The position numbers were made by a program, and so were the translations under genes. This document shows positions 51,458-59,798 of a stretch of DNA of 64,000 nt, one piece after another; the stretch's first letter is position 1, and every line of letters starts with the position of its first letter. Location: the NCBI RefSeq assembly GCF_007859315.1, contig NZ_VOHA01000024.1, positions 1 to 64,000 of the forward strand. Reading direction: 5' to 3'. The notes under the pieces are model-generated. The model was not told where the DNA came from. It worked only from the letters and a program-made list of their open reading frames with translations, and did no database searches. The DNA comes from Reyranella sp. CPCC 100927. Its GTDB lineage: Bacteria; Pseudomonadota; Alphaproteobacteria; Reyranellales; Reyranellaceae.

Positions 51458-51976
51458 GTGAATGAGGATCAAACCCCAGTGAGCGAGTTACCTAGGCGAG
51501 GCGAGCCTCGGGTATTGCGGGTGAACGGACGCGTTCACACCGTCGATGTGCCCGATGACACGACATTGGCGACGGTGTTGCGCGACCGACTGGGGCTGAA
51601 GGGCCTGAAGGTTGCCTGCAACCAGGCGGCCTGTGGGGCCTGCACCGTGCTGCTCGACGGCCGGGCCGTGTTCGCCTGCCATACGCTGGCGGCTCAGGTC
51701 GGGGACCGCACCGTGACGACCGTGGAGGCATTGGCCACCGGTGAGACGCTGCATCCGCTGCAGGCGGCCTTTGTCGAGCATGACGCCCTGCAGTGCGGTT
51801 TCTGTACGCCCGGCATGCTGGTGGCTATCCTCGGGGCCCGCAACGCACAGGGTACCCTGGACCGCGAGCAGCTGGTGCGGGCGATCAGCGGCAATCTCTG
51901 CCGCTGCGGCGCCTATGGGCACATCATCGACGCCGCTCTCAGTGCGATGGGCGAGGCGTGGGACTGTCACCGATGA
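51458..51976 (+). CDS. Molybdenum hydroxylase small subunit, (2Fe-2S)-binding
   Basis: A 172-residue xanthine dehydrogenase-type electron-transfer subunit. The plant-ferredoxin cluster lies in KVACNQAACGACTVLLDG with the fourth Cys in FACHTLA. The second cluster is formed by CGFCTPGM and NLCRCGAY. There is no Tat signal. The start is uncertain: GTG 51458 is listed, GTG 51479 follows GAGG, and TTG 51416 is the upstream limit. The large subunit follows with an ATGA overlap. Confidence 0.9.
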   Translation: MNEDQTPVSELPRRGEPRVLRVNGRVHTVDVPDDTTLATVLRDRLGLKGLKVACNQAACGACTVLLDGRAVFACHTLAAQVGDRTVTTVEALATGETLHPLQAAFVEHDALQCGFCTPGMLVAILGARNAQGTLDREQLVRAISGNLCRCGAYGHIIDAALSAMGEAWDCHR

Positions 51977-54231
51977 GGGCGACGACACCTCCGGCGCCAT
52001 GGCCGTCGGATCGGCCGCTGCGGGTTGTCGGCCATCGCGCGGTGCGGGCATCGGCACTCGCCAAGGTTACGGGCCGCGCCCGTTTTGCCTCGGACATCGC
52101 GCCCGTTGGCATGCTGCATGCCATCCTGCTGCGGGCGCGTATCCCGCGCGGGCGCGTGCTGCGGATCGATACGGCAGCGGCTGCCATGGTGCCGGGCGTC
52201 GTGCGCATCGTGGGGCCGTTTGATTTCCCCCAGCCACCCGGCCCGCTCTATCCGGGATCGCGCAGTCGTCCGGCCATCGATGCCGAGGTGCGTTTTGCCG
52301 GCGAAGAAATCGGCGCCGTGGTCGCGCAAACGTCTGCTGCGGCCCTCAACGCGGCGCGGCTGGTCCGGGTCGACTACGAGGCCCATCCGGCGGTCCTGAC
52401 GATGGACGACGCGCTGGCGCCGGATGCGCCCATCCTGGGTGGCGAGAGCAATATCGTCAGCGGCGTCGACACGCTCGCCTGCGGTGACATCGATGTCGGC
52501 ATCGCGGCGGCTGATGTCGTGATCGAGGCGCGCTACGCGACTGCGGCGCAGCACCACAACGCGCTGGAGCCACACGGTTGTGTCGCGGCCTGGCAGGATG
52601 ATGTGCTGACGCTGTGGGACTCCAACCAGGGCTGTCATGGGATCCGCGAGCGGTTGGCCATGGTGCTCGGGCTGCCCCACAACCAGGTGCGTGTCGTCAG
52701 CGACTATGTCGGTGGCGGCTTCGGCGGCAAGATCCACCTGAAGCCCTACCATGTCATTGCCGCGCAGCTGGCCCGCCTGACCGGTCGCCCGGTCCGCCTG
52801 TTCATGGACCGCCGCGAGGAATTCATTGCCAGCCACCAACGCGCACCGACCGCGCGCAGCATTCGGCTGGGTGCAACCCGCGACGGCCGTCTGACTTTCA
52901 TCGACCAGGTGGTGCGGGGGCAGGCCGGGCCGACCGACCTGTTTGCACGCAACGCAGCCGGTGCCGCCAACGGCATGCGGCTGCACGGTTGCACCAACAT
53001 GCGCGCTGAGATCCGGCGGGTTCACACCAACACGCCGCCGCCCATCCCGTTTCGCGGACCGACCGCCGCCGAGGACATCTTCTGCCTGGAGCAGGCGATC
53101 GATGAAATGGCGCATGCGCTTGATCTGGACCCGCTGGAATTCCGCCGGCGCAATATCGCCACCGTCGAGCCGTTCGCGCGGTTGCCCTATGCCGGCAACG
53201 GCTTGCTGGCCTGCTACGAGCGTGGCGCCGCGGCATTCGGGTGGCGGTGGCGGCCGCCGCGCCGTTGTGGCGAGCGCGACGTCGTCCGCGGCATCGGCGT
53301 GGGGGCCGTCGCTTATGACGGCACGCTGTTCGAGGAAAGCCATGCCGAGGTTGCCGTCCGGGCTAACGGTCGGATCGAGGTCCGCGTCGGGTTAACCGAG
53401 ATCGGCTGCGGCGCCGATACCATCTTTGCGCAGATTGCCGCCGAGGCTCTTGATGTGCCGCTGCGCCTGATCGACACGCATTTCGGCGATACGCACACGA
53501 CACCGCGCTCGATCGACTCGACCAACCATAGCCGTACGACGACAGTCGTCGGCCCGGCGGTACGCGCCGCCGCGCAGGCGCTGCGACGACTGTTGCTGGA
53601 ACACGGCGCTCGCTTGTTGCAGGCGGCGCCGGATCAGGTCGTTCAGCACGGCGCTGCCATCGCCCAGCGCGACGATGCTGGTATTGCGATCACGTTCGGC
53701 GAGATCGCCGCGGCGACCGGCGGTGTGGTGGTCGGCGCCGGTGAACGCGAGCGGCCGCCCGACGGCGTGTTCCAGGCCATGTTCGGTGCCCATTTCGTCG
53801 AGGTCGAGGTCGATACCGGCACCGGTCGCGTGCGGGTCCTGCGTGCGGTATGCGCGCACGACGCGGGCCGCGTGGTCAACCCGCTGCTGGCCGAGAGCCA
53901 GGTCCATGGCGGCTTCTTGCAGGGCATGGGCATGGCGCTGCTCGAGGAGCCGCTGGTGGATCCCATCAGCGGACACCTGCTGAACGCCACCATGTGGGCC
54001 TATCGCACGCCGGGGTTCGCCGACCTGCCGGCTTCGATCCGTTTTGTCGATGGCTCGGTGCCCGACCGGTCGAACAGCCTCGGCGTCAAGGGCCTGGGCG
54101 AACCGCCGCTGATCGCGGCGGGCGCCGCCATTGCCAACGCCATCTTCAATGCCACTGGCGCGCGCGTGCGCAGCTATCCCATCACACCCGACAAGGTAAT
54201 GGCTGCTCTCGCCGAGAGGAGCCGCGCGTGA
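51973..54231 (+). CDS. Molybdenum hydroxylase large subunit (xanthine dehydrogenase family)
   Basis: A 752-residue Moco-binding subunit. YVGGGFGGKIHLKPYHVIAA is the molybdopterin loop, and FRGPTAAEDIFCLEQAIDEM follows. The catalytic Glu is in GVKGLGEPPLIAAGAA near the C-terminus. The AYxCSFR active-site loop of CO dehydrogenase is absent, so it should be a hydroxylase of a heterocycle or aldehyde. It overlaps its neighbours at both ends (ATGA and GTGA), giving a coupled three-gene operon. Confidence 0.93.
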   Translation: MRATTPPAPWPSDRPLRVVGHRAVRASALAKVTGRARFASDIAPVGMLHAILLRARIPRGRVLRIDTAAAAMVPGVVRIVGPFDFPQPPGPLYPGSRSRPAIDAEVRFAGEEIGAVVAQTSAAALNAARLVRVDYEAHPAVLTMDDALAPDAPILGGESNIVSGVDTLACGDIDVGIAAADVVIEARYATAAQHHNALEPHGCVAAWQDDVLTLWDSNQGCHGIRERLAMVLGLPHNQVRVVSDYVGGGFGGKIHLKPYHVIAAQLARLTGRPVRLFMDRREEFIASHQRAPTARSIRLGATRDGRLTFIDQVVRGQAGPTDLFARNAAGAANGMRLHGCTNMRAEIRRVHTNTPPPIPFRGPTAAEDIFCLEQAIDEMAHALDLDPLEFRRRNIATVEPFARLPYAGNGLLACYERGAAAFGWRWRPPRRCGERDVVRGIGVGAVAYDGTLFEESHAEVAVRANGRIEVRVGLTEIGCGADTIFAQIAAEALDVPLRLIDTHFGDTHTTPRSIDSTNHSRTTTVVGPAVRAAAQALRRLLLEHGARLLQAAPDQVVQHGAAIAQRDDAGIAITFGEIAAATGGVVVGAGERERPPDGVFQAMFGAHFVEVEVDTGTGRVRVLRAVCAHDAGRVVNPLLAESQVHGGFLQGMGMALLEEPLVDPISGHLLNATMWAYRTPGFADLPASIRFVDGSVPDRSNSLGVKGLGEPPLIAAGAAIANAIFNATGARVRSYPITPDKVMAALAERSRA

Positions 54232-55220
54232 CACCGTTCCGATTGATCGACGCCCGGTCAGCTGCGCACGCCATGACGCTGTTGGCCGAGCATGGTCCTG
54301 CCGCGCGGCTCATCGCGGCAGGGGGTGATCTGCTCGACCTGCTCAAGGAGGGCGTGGCGGGTGCACTCCAGCCGGCCCCGGCCGTGCTGATCAACCTCGG
54401 CACCGCTGACATGGCCGATGTTGCCTGGTCGGATGCCAAGCTGCGGCTGGGCGCGATGGCGACACTGGCCGATCTCGCCGCTCATGGTGATGTCCGGGCG
54501 GCGGCACCGATGCTTGTCGAGGCGATCGGCCGGATTGCCTCGCCACAACTGCGCAACGTCACGACGTTGGGCGGCAACCTGCTGCAGCGGCCGCGTTGCC
54601 TCTTCTTCCGCCATCCCCTGATCGATTGCTTCAAGAAGGGCGGGCGTGGGTGTCCGGCGGCCGCCGCCGGTGATCCGCGTCTTCAGCCCGTCCTGGTTAC
54701 GGCAGGGCCATGCTGCGCGGTGCATCCATCGGATCTGGCGCCCGTGCTGGTGGCGCTCGATGCCGTGATGGAAATCACCGGCCCGTCGGGACTGCGGGCG
54801 ATCCCGATGGACGAGCTCTATGCCGGCGCCGAGCGCAACCCTCGGGCCGAAGCCGTCATTGCGGCCGACGCGGTCGTCACCGCCATCCAGATCGCCACCG
54901 ATGTCTTCTCGGGGCAGGCTTTCGAGAAGTTCACGGTGCGTGGCGCCAACGACTTCGCCAGTGCATCAGTGGCCGTGGCGGTCGCCGTGACGGACGGCGT
55001 CGTCCGCGACTGCCGCATCGTCTTGGGTGGTGCCGCGCTGAGGCCAGTGCGCAGCCGCGAGGCTGAAACGGTTGTGATCGGCCGCAAAGCGGCGCAGATC
55101 GTGACGGCCGACATTGCCAACGCGGCTCTCCCCGGTGCGTGGGCATCGGACGCAGCCGGGCGTATCGAGGTCCTGCGCACCCTGATCGCGCGCACCTTGG
55201 CCCGGGCCATCGCGGCGTAG
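54228..55220 (+). CDS. Molybdenum hydroxylase FAD subunit with extra Fe-S loop (PaoB-like)
   Basis: A 330-residue FAD-binding subunit. RLIAAGGDLLDLLKEGV and NVTTLGGNLLQRPRC form the FAD site. An insertion with Cys in PRCLFF, LIDCF, GRGCPAA and AGPCCAVHPSD matches the loop that holds a 4Fe-4S cluster in E. coli PaoB-type aldehyde oxidases and 4-hydroxybenzoyl-CoA reductase. It starts with GTG overlapping the previous stop, with AGAGGAG upstream. Confidence 0.9.
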   Translation: MTPFRLIDARSAAHAMTLLAEHGPAARLIAAGGDLLDLLKEGVAGALQPAPAVLINLGTADMADVAWSDAKLRLGAMATLADLAAHGDVRAAAPMLVEAIGRIASPQLRNVTTLGGNLLQRPRCLFFRHPLIDCFKKGGRGCPAAAAGDPRLQPVLVTAGPCCAVHPSDLAPVLVALDAVMEITGPSGLRAIPMDELYAGAERNPRAEAVIAADAVVTAIQIATDVFSGQAFEKFTVRGANDFASASVAVAVAVTDGVVRDCRIVLGGAALRPVRSREAETVVIGRKAAQIVTADIANAALPGAWASDAAGRIEVLRTLIARTLARAIAA

Positions 55221-55234
55221 CCTTGGCGCATTCC

Positions 55235-55262
55235 GTCAAATGTTTGGCGGGAAATGTCAAAT
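55235..55262. promoter_or_regulatory. Direct repeat GTCAAA-N15-GTCAAA, copy 1
   Basis: GTCAAAT at 55235 and 55256, exactly 21 bases apart, inside a 37-base segment starting GCGCATTCCGTCAAATG that is nearly repeated at 57641. It ends 61 bases before the binding-protein ATG. Two-turn spacing fits an AraC-family dimer. Confidence 0.65.
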
Positions 55263-55323
55263 CTCCCTTGAGAGCGCCGGCTAAGAGAACCGGCATGGGC
55301 GAATCGCCTTGGGGGAGGAAAAG

Positions 55324-56535
55324 ATGACGTTTCGTGTCGCCGTCGCAGCCCTGATCGCTGCCGGCATCCTTGCCACAACGCCGGCCGTGGCGCAGAAGAA
55401 GTACGATCCGGGCGCCAGCGACAGCGAGATCAAGATCGGCAACACCGGCCCGTATTCCGGTCCGGCATCAGCCTTCGGCACGGTCGGCACGGCGATGTCC
55501 GCCTATTTCAAGATGGTGAACGACAAGGGCGGCGTGCGCGGGCGCAAGATCAACTTCATCAGCCTCGACGACGGCTACAGCCCGCCCAAGACGGTCGACC
55601 AGGTGCGCCGCCTGGTCGAGCAGGAACAGGTTCTGATGCTGTTCAGCAACCTCGGTACCGCCACCAGCGTCGCCATCCACAAGTACAACAACGCCAAGAA
55701 GGTGCCGCATGTGTTCGTTGCCAGCGGTCTTCACAAATGGTCCGACCCGCAGCACTTCCCGTGGACGATCGGCTGGGTGCCGTCCTATTTCATCGAGGGC
55801 GCGATCTACGGCCGCTACGTGCGCGAGAACGTGCCCAACCCCAAGGCGGCGCTGCTGAGCCAGAACGACGATGCCGGCAAGGAGTTCGTCGCCGGCTTCA
55901 AGCATGGCCTGGGCGACAAGGCCAAGGCGATCGTGGTCGGCGACGTGACGTATGAGTCGACTGACGGCACCGTCGACTCGCAGGTCATCATGCTGGCGGG
56001 CAGCGGCGCCAATGTTTTCTTCAATGCCGCCAGCCCGAAATTCGCGGCCCAGGCGATCCGCAAGGCCGGCGACATCGGCTGGAAGCCGGTTCAGTTCCTG
56101 ATCAACACGGCCGCGTCCGTACAGGCGACCTTGCAGCCGGCCGGCTTCGAGAAATCTATCGGTATCATCACGGCGCAATACCTGAAGGACCCGTCGGATC
56201 CGGCATGGAGCAACGATCCCGAGATGAACGCGTGGCGTGCCTTCATGGACAAGTATTACTCGAACGGCAGCAAGGCTGATTCCTTCAATGTCTATGCCGC
56301 CGCCGTGTCGGCGTCGCTGGTCCATGTCCTGGAGCAGAGCGGCGATGATCTGACGCGCGCCAACATCATGCGCCAGGCCGCCAGCCTGAAGGACGTGCGG
56401 GTGCCGTTGCTGCTGCCGGGCATCCGCCTGAACACCACACCCGCCGACTTCTCACCCATCAAGCAGGTTCAGCTGGCGAAGTTCAACGGCAGGAACTGGG
56501 AGCTGTTCGGCGAACTCATCAGCAGCCCGAAGTGA
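55324..56535 (+). CDS. Branched-chain amino acid-type ABC transporter substrate-binding protein
   Basis: A 403-residue periplasmic binding protein (Peripla_BP_6). The signal peptide MTFRVAVAALIAAGILATTP ends at AVAQ. The mature start KKYDPGASDSEIKIGNTGPY and SLDDGYSPPKTVDQVRRLVE match the protein at 10634 throughout, so they are paralogues of equal length. GGGAGGAAAAG precedes ATG 55324. No permease is adjacent. It probably delivers the substrate of the molybdenum hydroxylase to a Liv-type channel. Confidence 0.93.
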   Translation: MTFRVAVAALIAAGILATTPAVAQKKYDPGASDSEIKIGNTGPYSGPASAFGTVGTAMSAYFKMVNDKGGVRGRKINFISLDDGYSPPKTVDQVRRLVEQEQVLMLFSNLGTATSVAIHKYNNAKKVPHVFVASGLHKWSDPQHFPWTIGWVPSYFIEGAIYGRYVRENVPNPKAALLSQNDDAGKEFVAGFKHGLGDKAKAIVVGDVTYESTDGTVDSQVIMLAGSGANVFFNAASPKFAAQAIRKAGDIGWKPVQFLINTAASVQATLQPAGFEKSIGIITAQYLKDPSDPAWSNDPEMNAWRAFMDKYYSNGSKADSFNVYAAAVSASLVHVLEQSGDDLTRANIMRQAASLKDVRVPLLLPGIRLNTTPADFSPIKQVQLAKFNGRNWELFGELISSPK

Positions 56536-56539
56536 TCCT

Positions 56540-56620
56540 GGGAGTACGGGCCTCCAGTCCGCTTGTGTCAGGCGAAAGCAGACGCTTTCGCCTTGATGCG
56601 GGCGGGATGCCCGCGCTCCG
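56540..56620. repeat. Interspersed palindromic repeat, family A copy 6
   Basis: GGGAGTACGGGCCTCCAGTC left arm, GGCGAAAGC/GCTTTCGCC hairpin and GCGGGCGGGATGCCCGCGCT right arm. It overlaps the 3' end of the AraC gene and encodes its final 18 or so residues. Confidence 0.8.
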
Positions 56621-57620
56621 GAGAGCCTTCACCGATCATCGATCGCGCCGATCGGCCGAACTGCGTCTTGATGAAGCGGCTGGCGGCGCTGGGCTCGGAG
56701 TAGCCCAGCAGATGACATAGCCTGTCCAGCGACGGCGGTGGTCGCTGGGCAAGGTGGTCCTTGACGACCTGCACCCGTACGAACGCCAGGATCTGGCCGA
56801 AGTCGGTGCCCTGTTCCGCCAGCCGTCGCTGCAGGGTGCGGGACGACATGGCGAGCAGGCAGGCGATCCGCTCCAGCGATGCACCACCGCCGGCCAACTG
56901 GGCGGCGATCAGGTTCTCGACCTGTTGACGCAGGTCGGTGGGCCACTGCGCCTCCTGCCCCGAAAGGTGCTTCTCGAGAAACACGATGATCTGCGTGTCG
57001 CCGCTGGGCAGCCGGCGATTGAAATCGGTCCGGCTCATCAGGATGGCGTCGCGATCGGCCTCGTAATGGATGGGGCAACGGAAGAGACGCTTATGCACTG
57101 CGATCGACGGCGGCGGCGCGTGCGCGAACTCGACGCGTACCGGCGCCCAGCCGGCGCCCAGCATGGCACGTGCGTTCTTGATACTCTTGCCGACGATGGT
57201 CTCGGTGTACTGCCGCGCGTAGGGGCGTAGCGCCGGGTGCATGCCGCAGATGATGGCGACGTCGTCGCCCTCATACCGGCGCTCGAACGAGCGCGCGTTG
57301 TTGTGGGTGTGCACGTAGCGCTGCGCCAGCCGGAAGCGCTCGGCAAACGTGACGCAATGGGCGCCCAGCAGGCTCAGCGGACTGACGCTGCGTGGATCGA
57401 GCCATTCGGCGAAGCGCACTCCGATATCGGGCTGCCGCAGCGCCGCCGCGGCAGCCTCCATCAGATCGAGGATCAGCCGGGCGGAGACGGCCATCGGCGC
57501 CGCCGATGCGCGCAACGCCGGATCGAGGCCGCCCACCTTCAAGGCGCGTTCGTCGAAACCGACATGATCGAGATAGGCGAGGAATTGCCGTACGGTCGCG
57601 GCCTGCGCGATCAGCTCCAT
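56568..57620 (-). CDS. AraC family regulator with arabinose_bd/OruR-like N-terminal domain
   Basis: A 350-residue regulator. The N-terminal 200 residues (FAEWLDPRSVSPLSLLGAHC, then VTFAERFRLAQRYVHTHNNA) fit the arabinose-binding/OruR domain. The C-terminal helix-turn-helix pair is SLERIACLLAMSSRTLQRRL and SLDRLCHLLGYSEPSAASRF. The tail after MIGEGSPERGHPA is encoded by a family A palindrome. The start ATG 57620 faces the luciferase-like gene; the shared gap holds a GTCAAA direct repeat also present before the binding-protein gene. Confidence 0.92.
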   Translation of the reverse strand: MELIAQAATVRQFLAYLDHVGFDERALKVGGLDPALRASAAPMAVSARLILDLMEAAAAALRQPDIGVRFAEWLDPRSVSPLSLLGAHCVTFAERFRLAQRYVHTHNNARSFERRYEGDDVAIICGMHPALRPYARQYTETIVGKSIKNARAMLGAGWAPVRVEFAHAPPPSIAVHKRLFRCPIHYEADRDAILMSRTDFNRRLPSGDTQIIVFLEKHLSGQEAQWPTDLRQQVENLIAAQLAGGGASLERIACLLAMSSRTLQRRLAEQGTDFGQILAFVRVQVVKDHLAQRPPPSLDRLCHLLGYSEPSAASRFIKTQFGRSARSMIGEGSPERGHPARIKAKASAFA

Positions 57621-57649
57621 CCGCCAATCGTACCGTCGTGGCGCATTCT

Positions 57650-57677
57650 GTCAAATGATTGGCGGCGATCGTCAAAG
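57650..57677. promoter_or_regulatory. Direct repeat GTCAAA-N15-GTCAAA, copy 2
   Basis: GTCAAAT at 57650 and GTCAAAG at 57671, 21 bases apart, with GCGCATTC before and TTGGCGG between them as in copy 1. It lies between the AraC gene and the luciferase-like monooxygenase gene, 68 bases before the latter's start. Confidence 0.65.
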
Positions 57678-57745
57678 GATCCCGGCATGCGCTGACTAAA
57701 GTGCCGCCGCCTGCGCGCAGTCCGCGCACCAGGGGGCAGCAGCCG

Positions 57746-59014
57746 ATGAAGACGATCTTCTTCCATATGCAGGGTTATCGCGACCTGCCAGACGACTTTG
57801 CGACGCGCTACGAGAGCATCTGGATCACGCCACCCAACAGCGCGCTGTGCGATCCGGCCGCTGTGGCACGGTACATGCGCTGGAACGTGGAGGAACTCGA
57901 GCTTGCCGACGAGCTCGGCTTCGATGGCCTGGGCGTCAACGAGCATCACCAGAACGGCTACGGCTTCTGCAATTCGCCGAACCTCATCGCGTCGATCCTG
58001 GCGCGGCGGTCGTCGGATGCGGCGATCGTGGTGCTGGGCAACACGCTGCCGCTGTACAACCCGCCGATCCGCGTTGCCGAGGAGTTCGCCATGATCGACT
58101 GCCTCAGCGGCGGCCGGCTGGTGGCGGGCTTCCCGGTCGGCTCGCCTCCGGACTCGATCGGCAACTACGGCGTGCCGCCGACACAGATACGGCCGCGCTA
58201 TTACGAGGCGCATGACCTCATCATGCAGGCGTGGACGCGGCCCGGGCCGTTTCCATTCAACGGCGAATTCACAAAGCTGCGCTATGTCAATCCATGGCCG
58301 CAGCCGCTGCAGAAACCGCATCCGCCGGTGTGGTTGGCCGGCGGCGGTTCGGTGGAGACGTGGAAGTTCGCTGCCGACAACAACTATACCTACAGCTATC
58401 TCAGTTTTAACGGGCACCAGTCCGCCAAGGGGATGATGGACGGCTATTGGGACCAGATCGACAAGGCCGGCCTGGACGATAATCCTTATCGCGCCGGCTT
58501 CGCCCAGCTGGTGGTCGTAGGGGCTACCGATGCCGAGGCGGAGCGGCTGTACCTGAAGCACATCCGGAACTTCTACGCCAAGGCGCTGCATGTGCCGATG
58601 CACCAGGCCGCGGTACCGGGTTTCATGACCAAGACGAGTGTCGAATTTGCCCTGCGGCAGGGCGCGGCGCGCGGCGCCTACAAGAACCTGATCGGTGATC
58701 CGCGCACGGCGTCGTGGAAGGACTTCACCGAGACCACCCGCATGGTGATCGGCGGTAGCCCGTCGACAGTGGCGCAGCAGCTCGAGGCGGCCATCCGTAA
58801 CCTGCGCATCGGTCACCTGATGGTCGTGATGCAGATCCAGTCGATGGACCGCGAGCTGACCGAATACAGCATGCGCCTGTTTGCCAACCATGTGCTGCCC
58901 AGGATTCGCGGGATCTGGGACAAGGAGGGCTACCAGGACCACTGGTGGCCACAGGGCGCGACGCGACATCGCGCACCGGCCAGGACTGCCGCTGGGGTGG
59001 AGATGGCCCGATGA
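57746..59014 (+). CDS. LLM class flavin-dependent monooxygenase
   Basis: A 422-residue luciferase-like enzyme, longer than the F420-type paralogues. LADELGFDGLGVNEHHQNGY and RVAEEFAMIDCLSGGRLVAG are typical of FMN-dependent luciferase monooxygenases, and PQPLQKPHPPVWLAGGGSVE is conserved. It probably inserts oxygen into the product of the molybdenum hydroxylase, needing a flavin reductase encoded elsewhere. ATG 57746 has a weak ribosome site. Its stop overlaps the hydrolase start (ATGA). Confidence 0.88.
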   Translation: MKTIFFHMQGYRDLPDDFATRYESIWITPPNSALCDPAAVARYMRWNVEELELADELGFDGLGVNEHHQNGYGFCNSPNLIASILARRSSDAAIVVLGNTLPLYNPPIRVAEEFAMIDCLSGGRLVAGFPVGSPPDSIGNYGVPPTQIRPRYYEAHDLIMQAWTRPGPFPFNGEFTKLRYVNPWPQPLQKPHPPVWLAGGGSVETWKFAADNNYTYSYLSFNGHQSAKGMMDGYWDQIDKAGLDDNPYRAGFAQLVVVGATDAEAERLYLKHIRNFYAKALHVPMHQAAVPGFMTKTSVEFALRQGAARGAYKNLIGDPRTASWKDFTETTRMVIGGSPSTVAQQLEAAIRNLRIGHLMVVMQIQSMDRELTEYSMRLFANHVLPRIRGIWDKEGYQDHWWPQGATRHRAPARTAAGVEMAR

Positions 59015-59796
59015 CCGCCTCCATCTGCTCCATCGACGTCGCCGACGGTTTTCAGCCCAACCCGGTGCTGGTCAAGGGTGAGGGGGCGCCATTGGTCTAT
59101 CTCCATGGCCTGCTGGGCCAGGAATGGAACGGCCTGGTCGATGGCCTGTCGGCGACGCGCCGCGTCTATGCGCCGGCGCATGCCGGCGCCGATGAGCCCG
59201 ACGAACTGCGTCACCTCAACGGCATGCATGACCTCGTCCTTTACTATGACGATGTGCTCGACGCACTCGGGCTAGACGAGATCGATCTGGTCGGTCACTC
59301 GTTCGGCGGCATGGTGGCGGCCGAGATCGCCGCTGTCCGTCCCGACCGCGTGCGACGCCTGGTCCTCATCGACGCGCTGGGGCTGTGGCGTGACGATGCG
59401 CCGGTGGCGGACTTTCTTCTCGTGCCGCCCGACCGGCAGACGGCGCTGCTGCTGGGCGATCCGGCGACCAGCGCGGTACGCGCCCGGCTGGCGCTGCCCG
59501 ACGACCCCGAGCAGCGGATTGTGCAAACCCTGCGACGCACCACGTCCATGGCCAGTATCGCGCACTTCCTGTGGCCGATTCCCGAGCGTGGCTTGGCGCG
59601 GCGGCTGCGCCGAATCAAGGCGCCGACCCTGATCGTGTGGGGTGGCGAGGACAGGCTGGTGCCGCCCACCTACGCCCAGGATTTCGCCGATGCGATCAGG
59701 ACAGCCACCGTCGAGGTAATTGCCGGCGCCGGTCATACGCCGCACTTTCCCGACTGCCAGACCGTCCTGGACAAGGTGACCGCTTTCCTTGCGTAG
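59011..59796 (+). CDS. Alpha/beta hydrolase
   Basis: A 261-residue alpha/beta-fold hydrolase. The nucleophile is Ser98 in VGHSFGGM, the acid Asp214 in VWGGEDRLVPP and the base His242 in GAGHTPHF. VYLHGLLGQEWN supplies the oxyanion-hole loop. It is coupled to the monooxygenase by ATGA, a pairing often seen when an oxygenated or ring-opened product is hydrolysed. Confidence 0.92.
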   Translation: MTASICSIDVADGFQPNPVLVKGEGAPLVYLHGLLGQEWNGLVDGLSATRRVYAPAHAGADEPDELRHLNGMHDLVLYYDDVLDALGLDEIDLVGHSFGGMVAAEIAAVRPDRVRRLVLIDALGLWRDDAPVADFLLVPPDRQTALLLGDPATSAVRARLALPDDPEQRIVQTLRRTTSMASIAHFLWPIPERGLARRLRRIKAPTLIVWGGEDRLVPPTYAQDFADAIRTATVEVIAGAGHTPHFPDCQTVLDKVTAFLA

Positions 59797-59798
59797 CC

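Noticed and set aside
51973-54231. Carbon monoxide dehydrogenase large subunit (CoxL)
   Set aside because: The form I CODH active-site motif AYxCSFR is not present; the protein fits the broader hydroxylase family.
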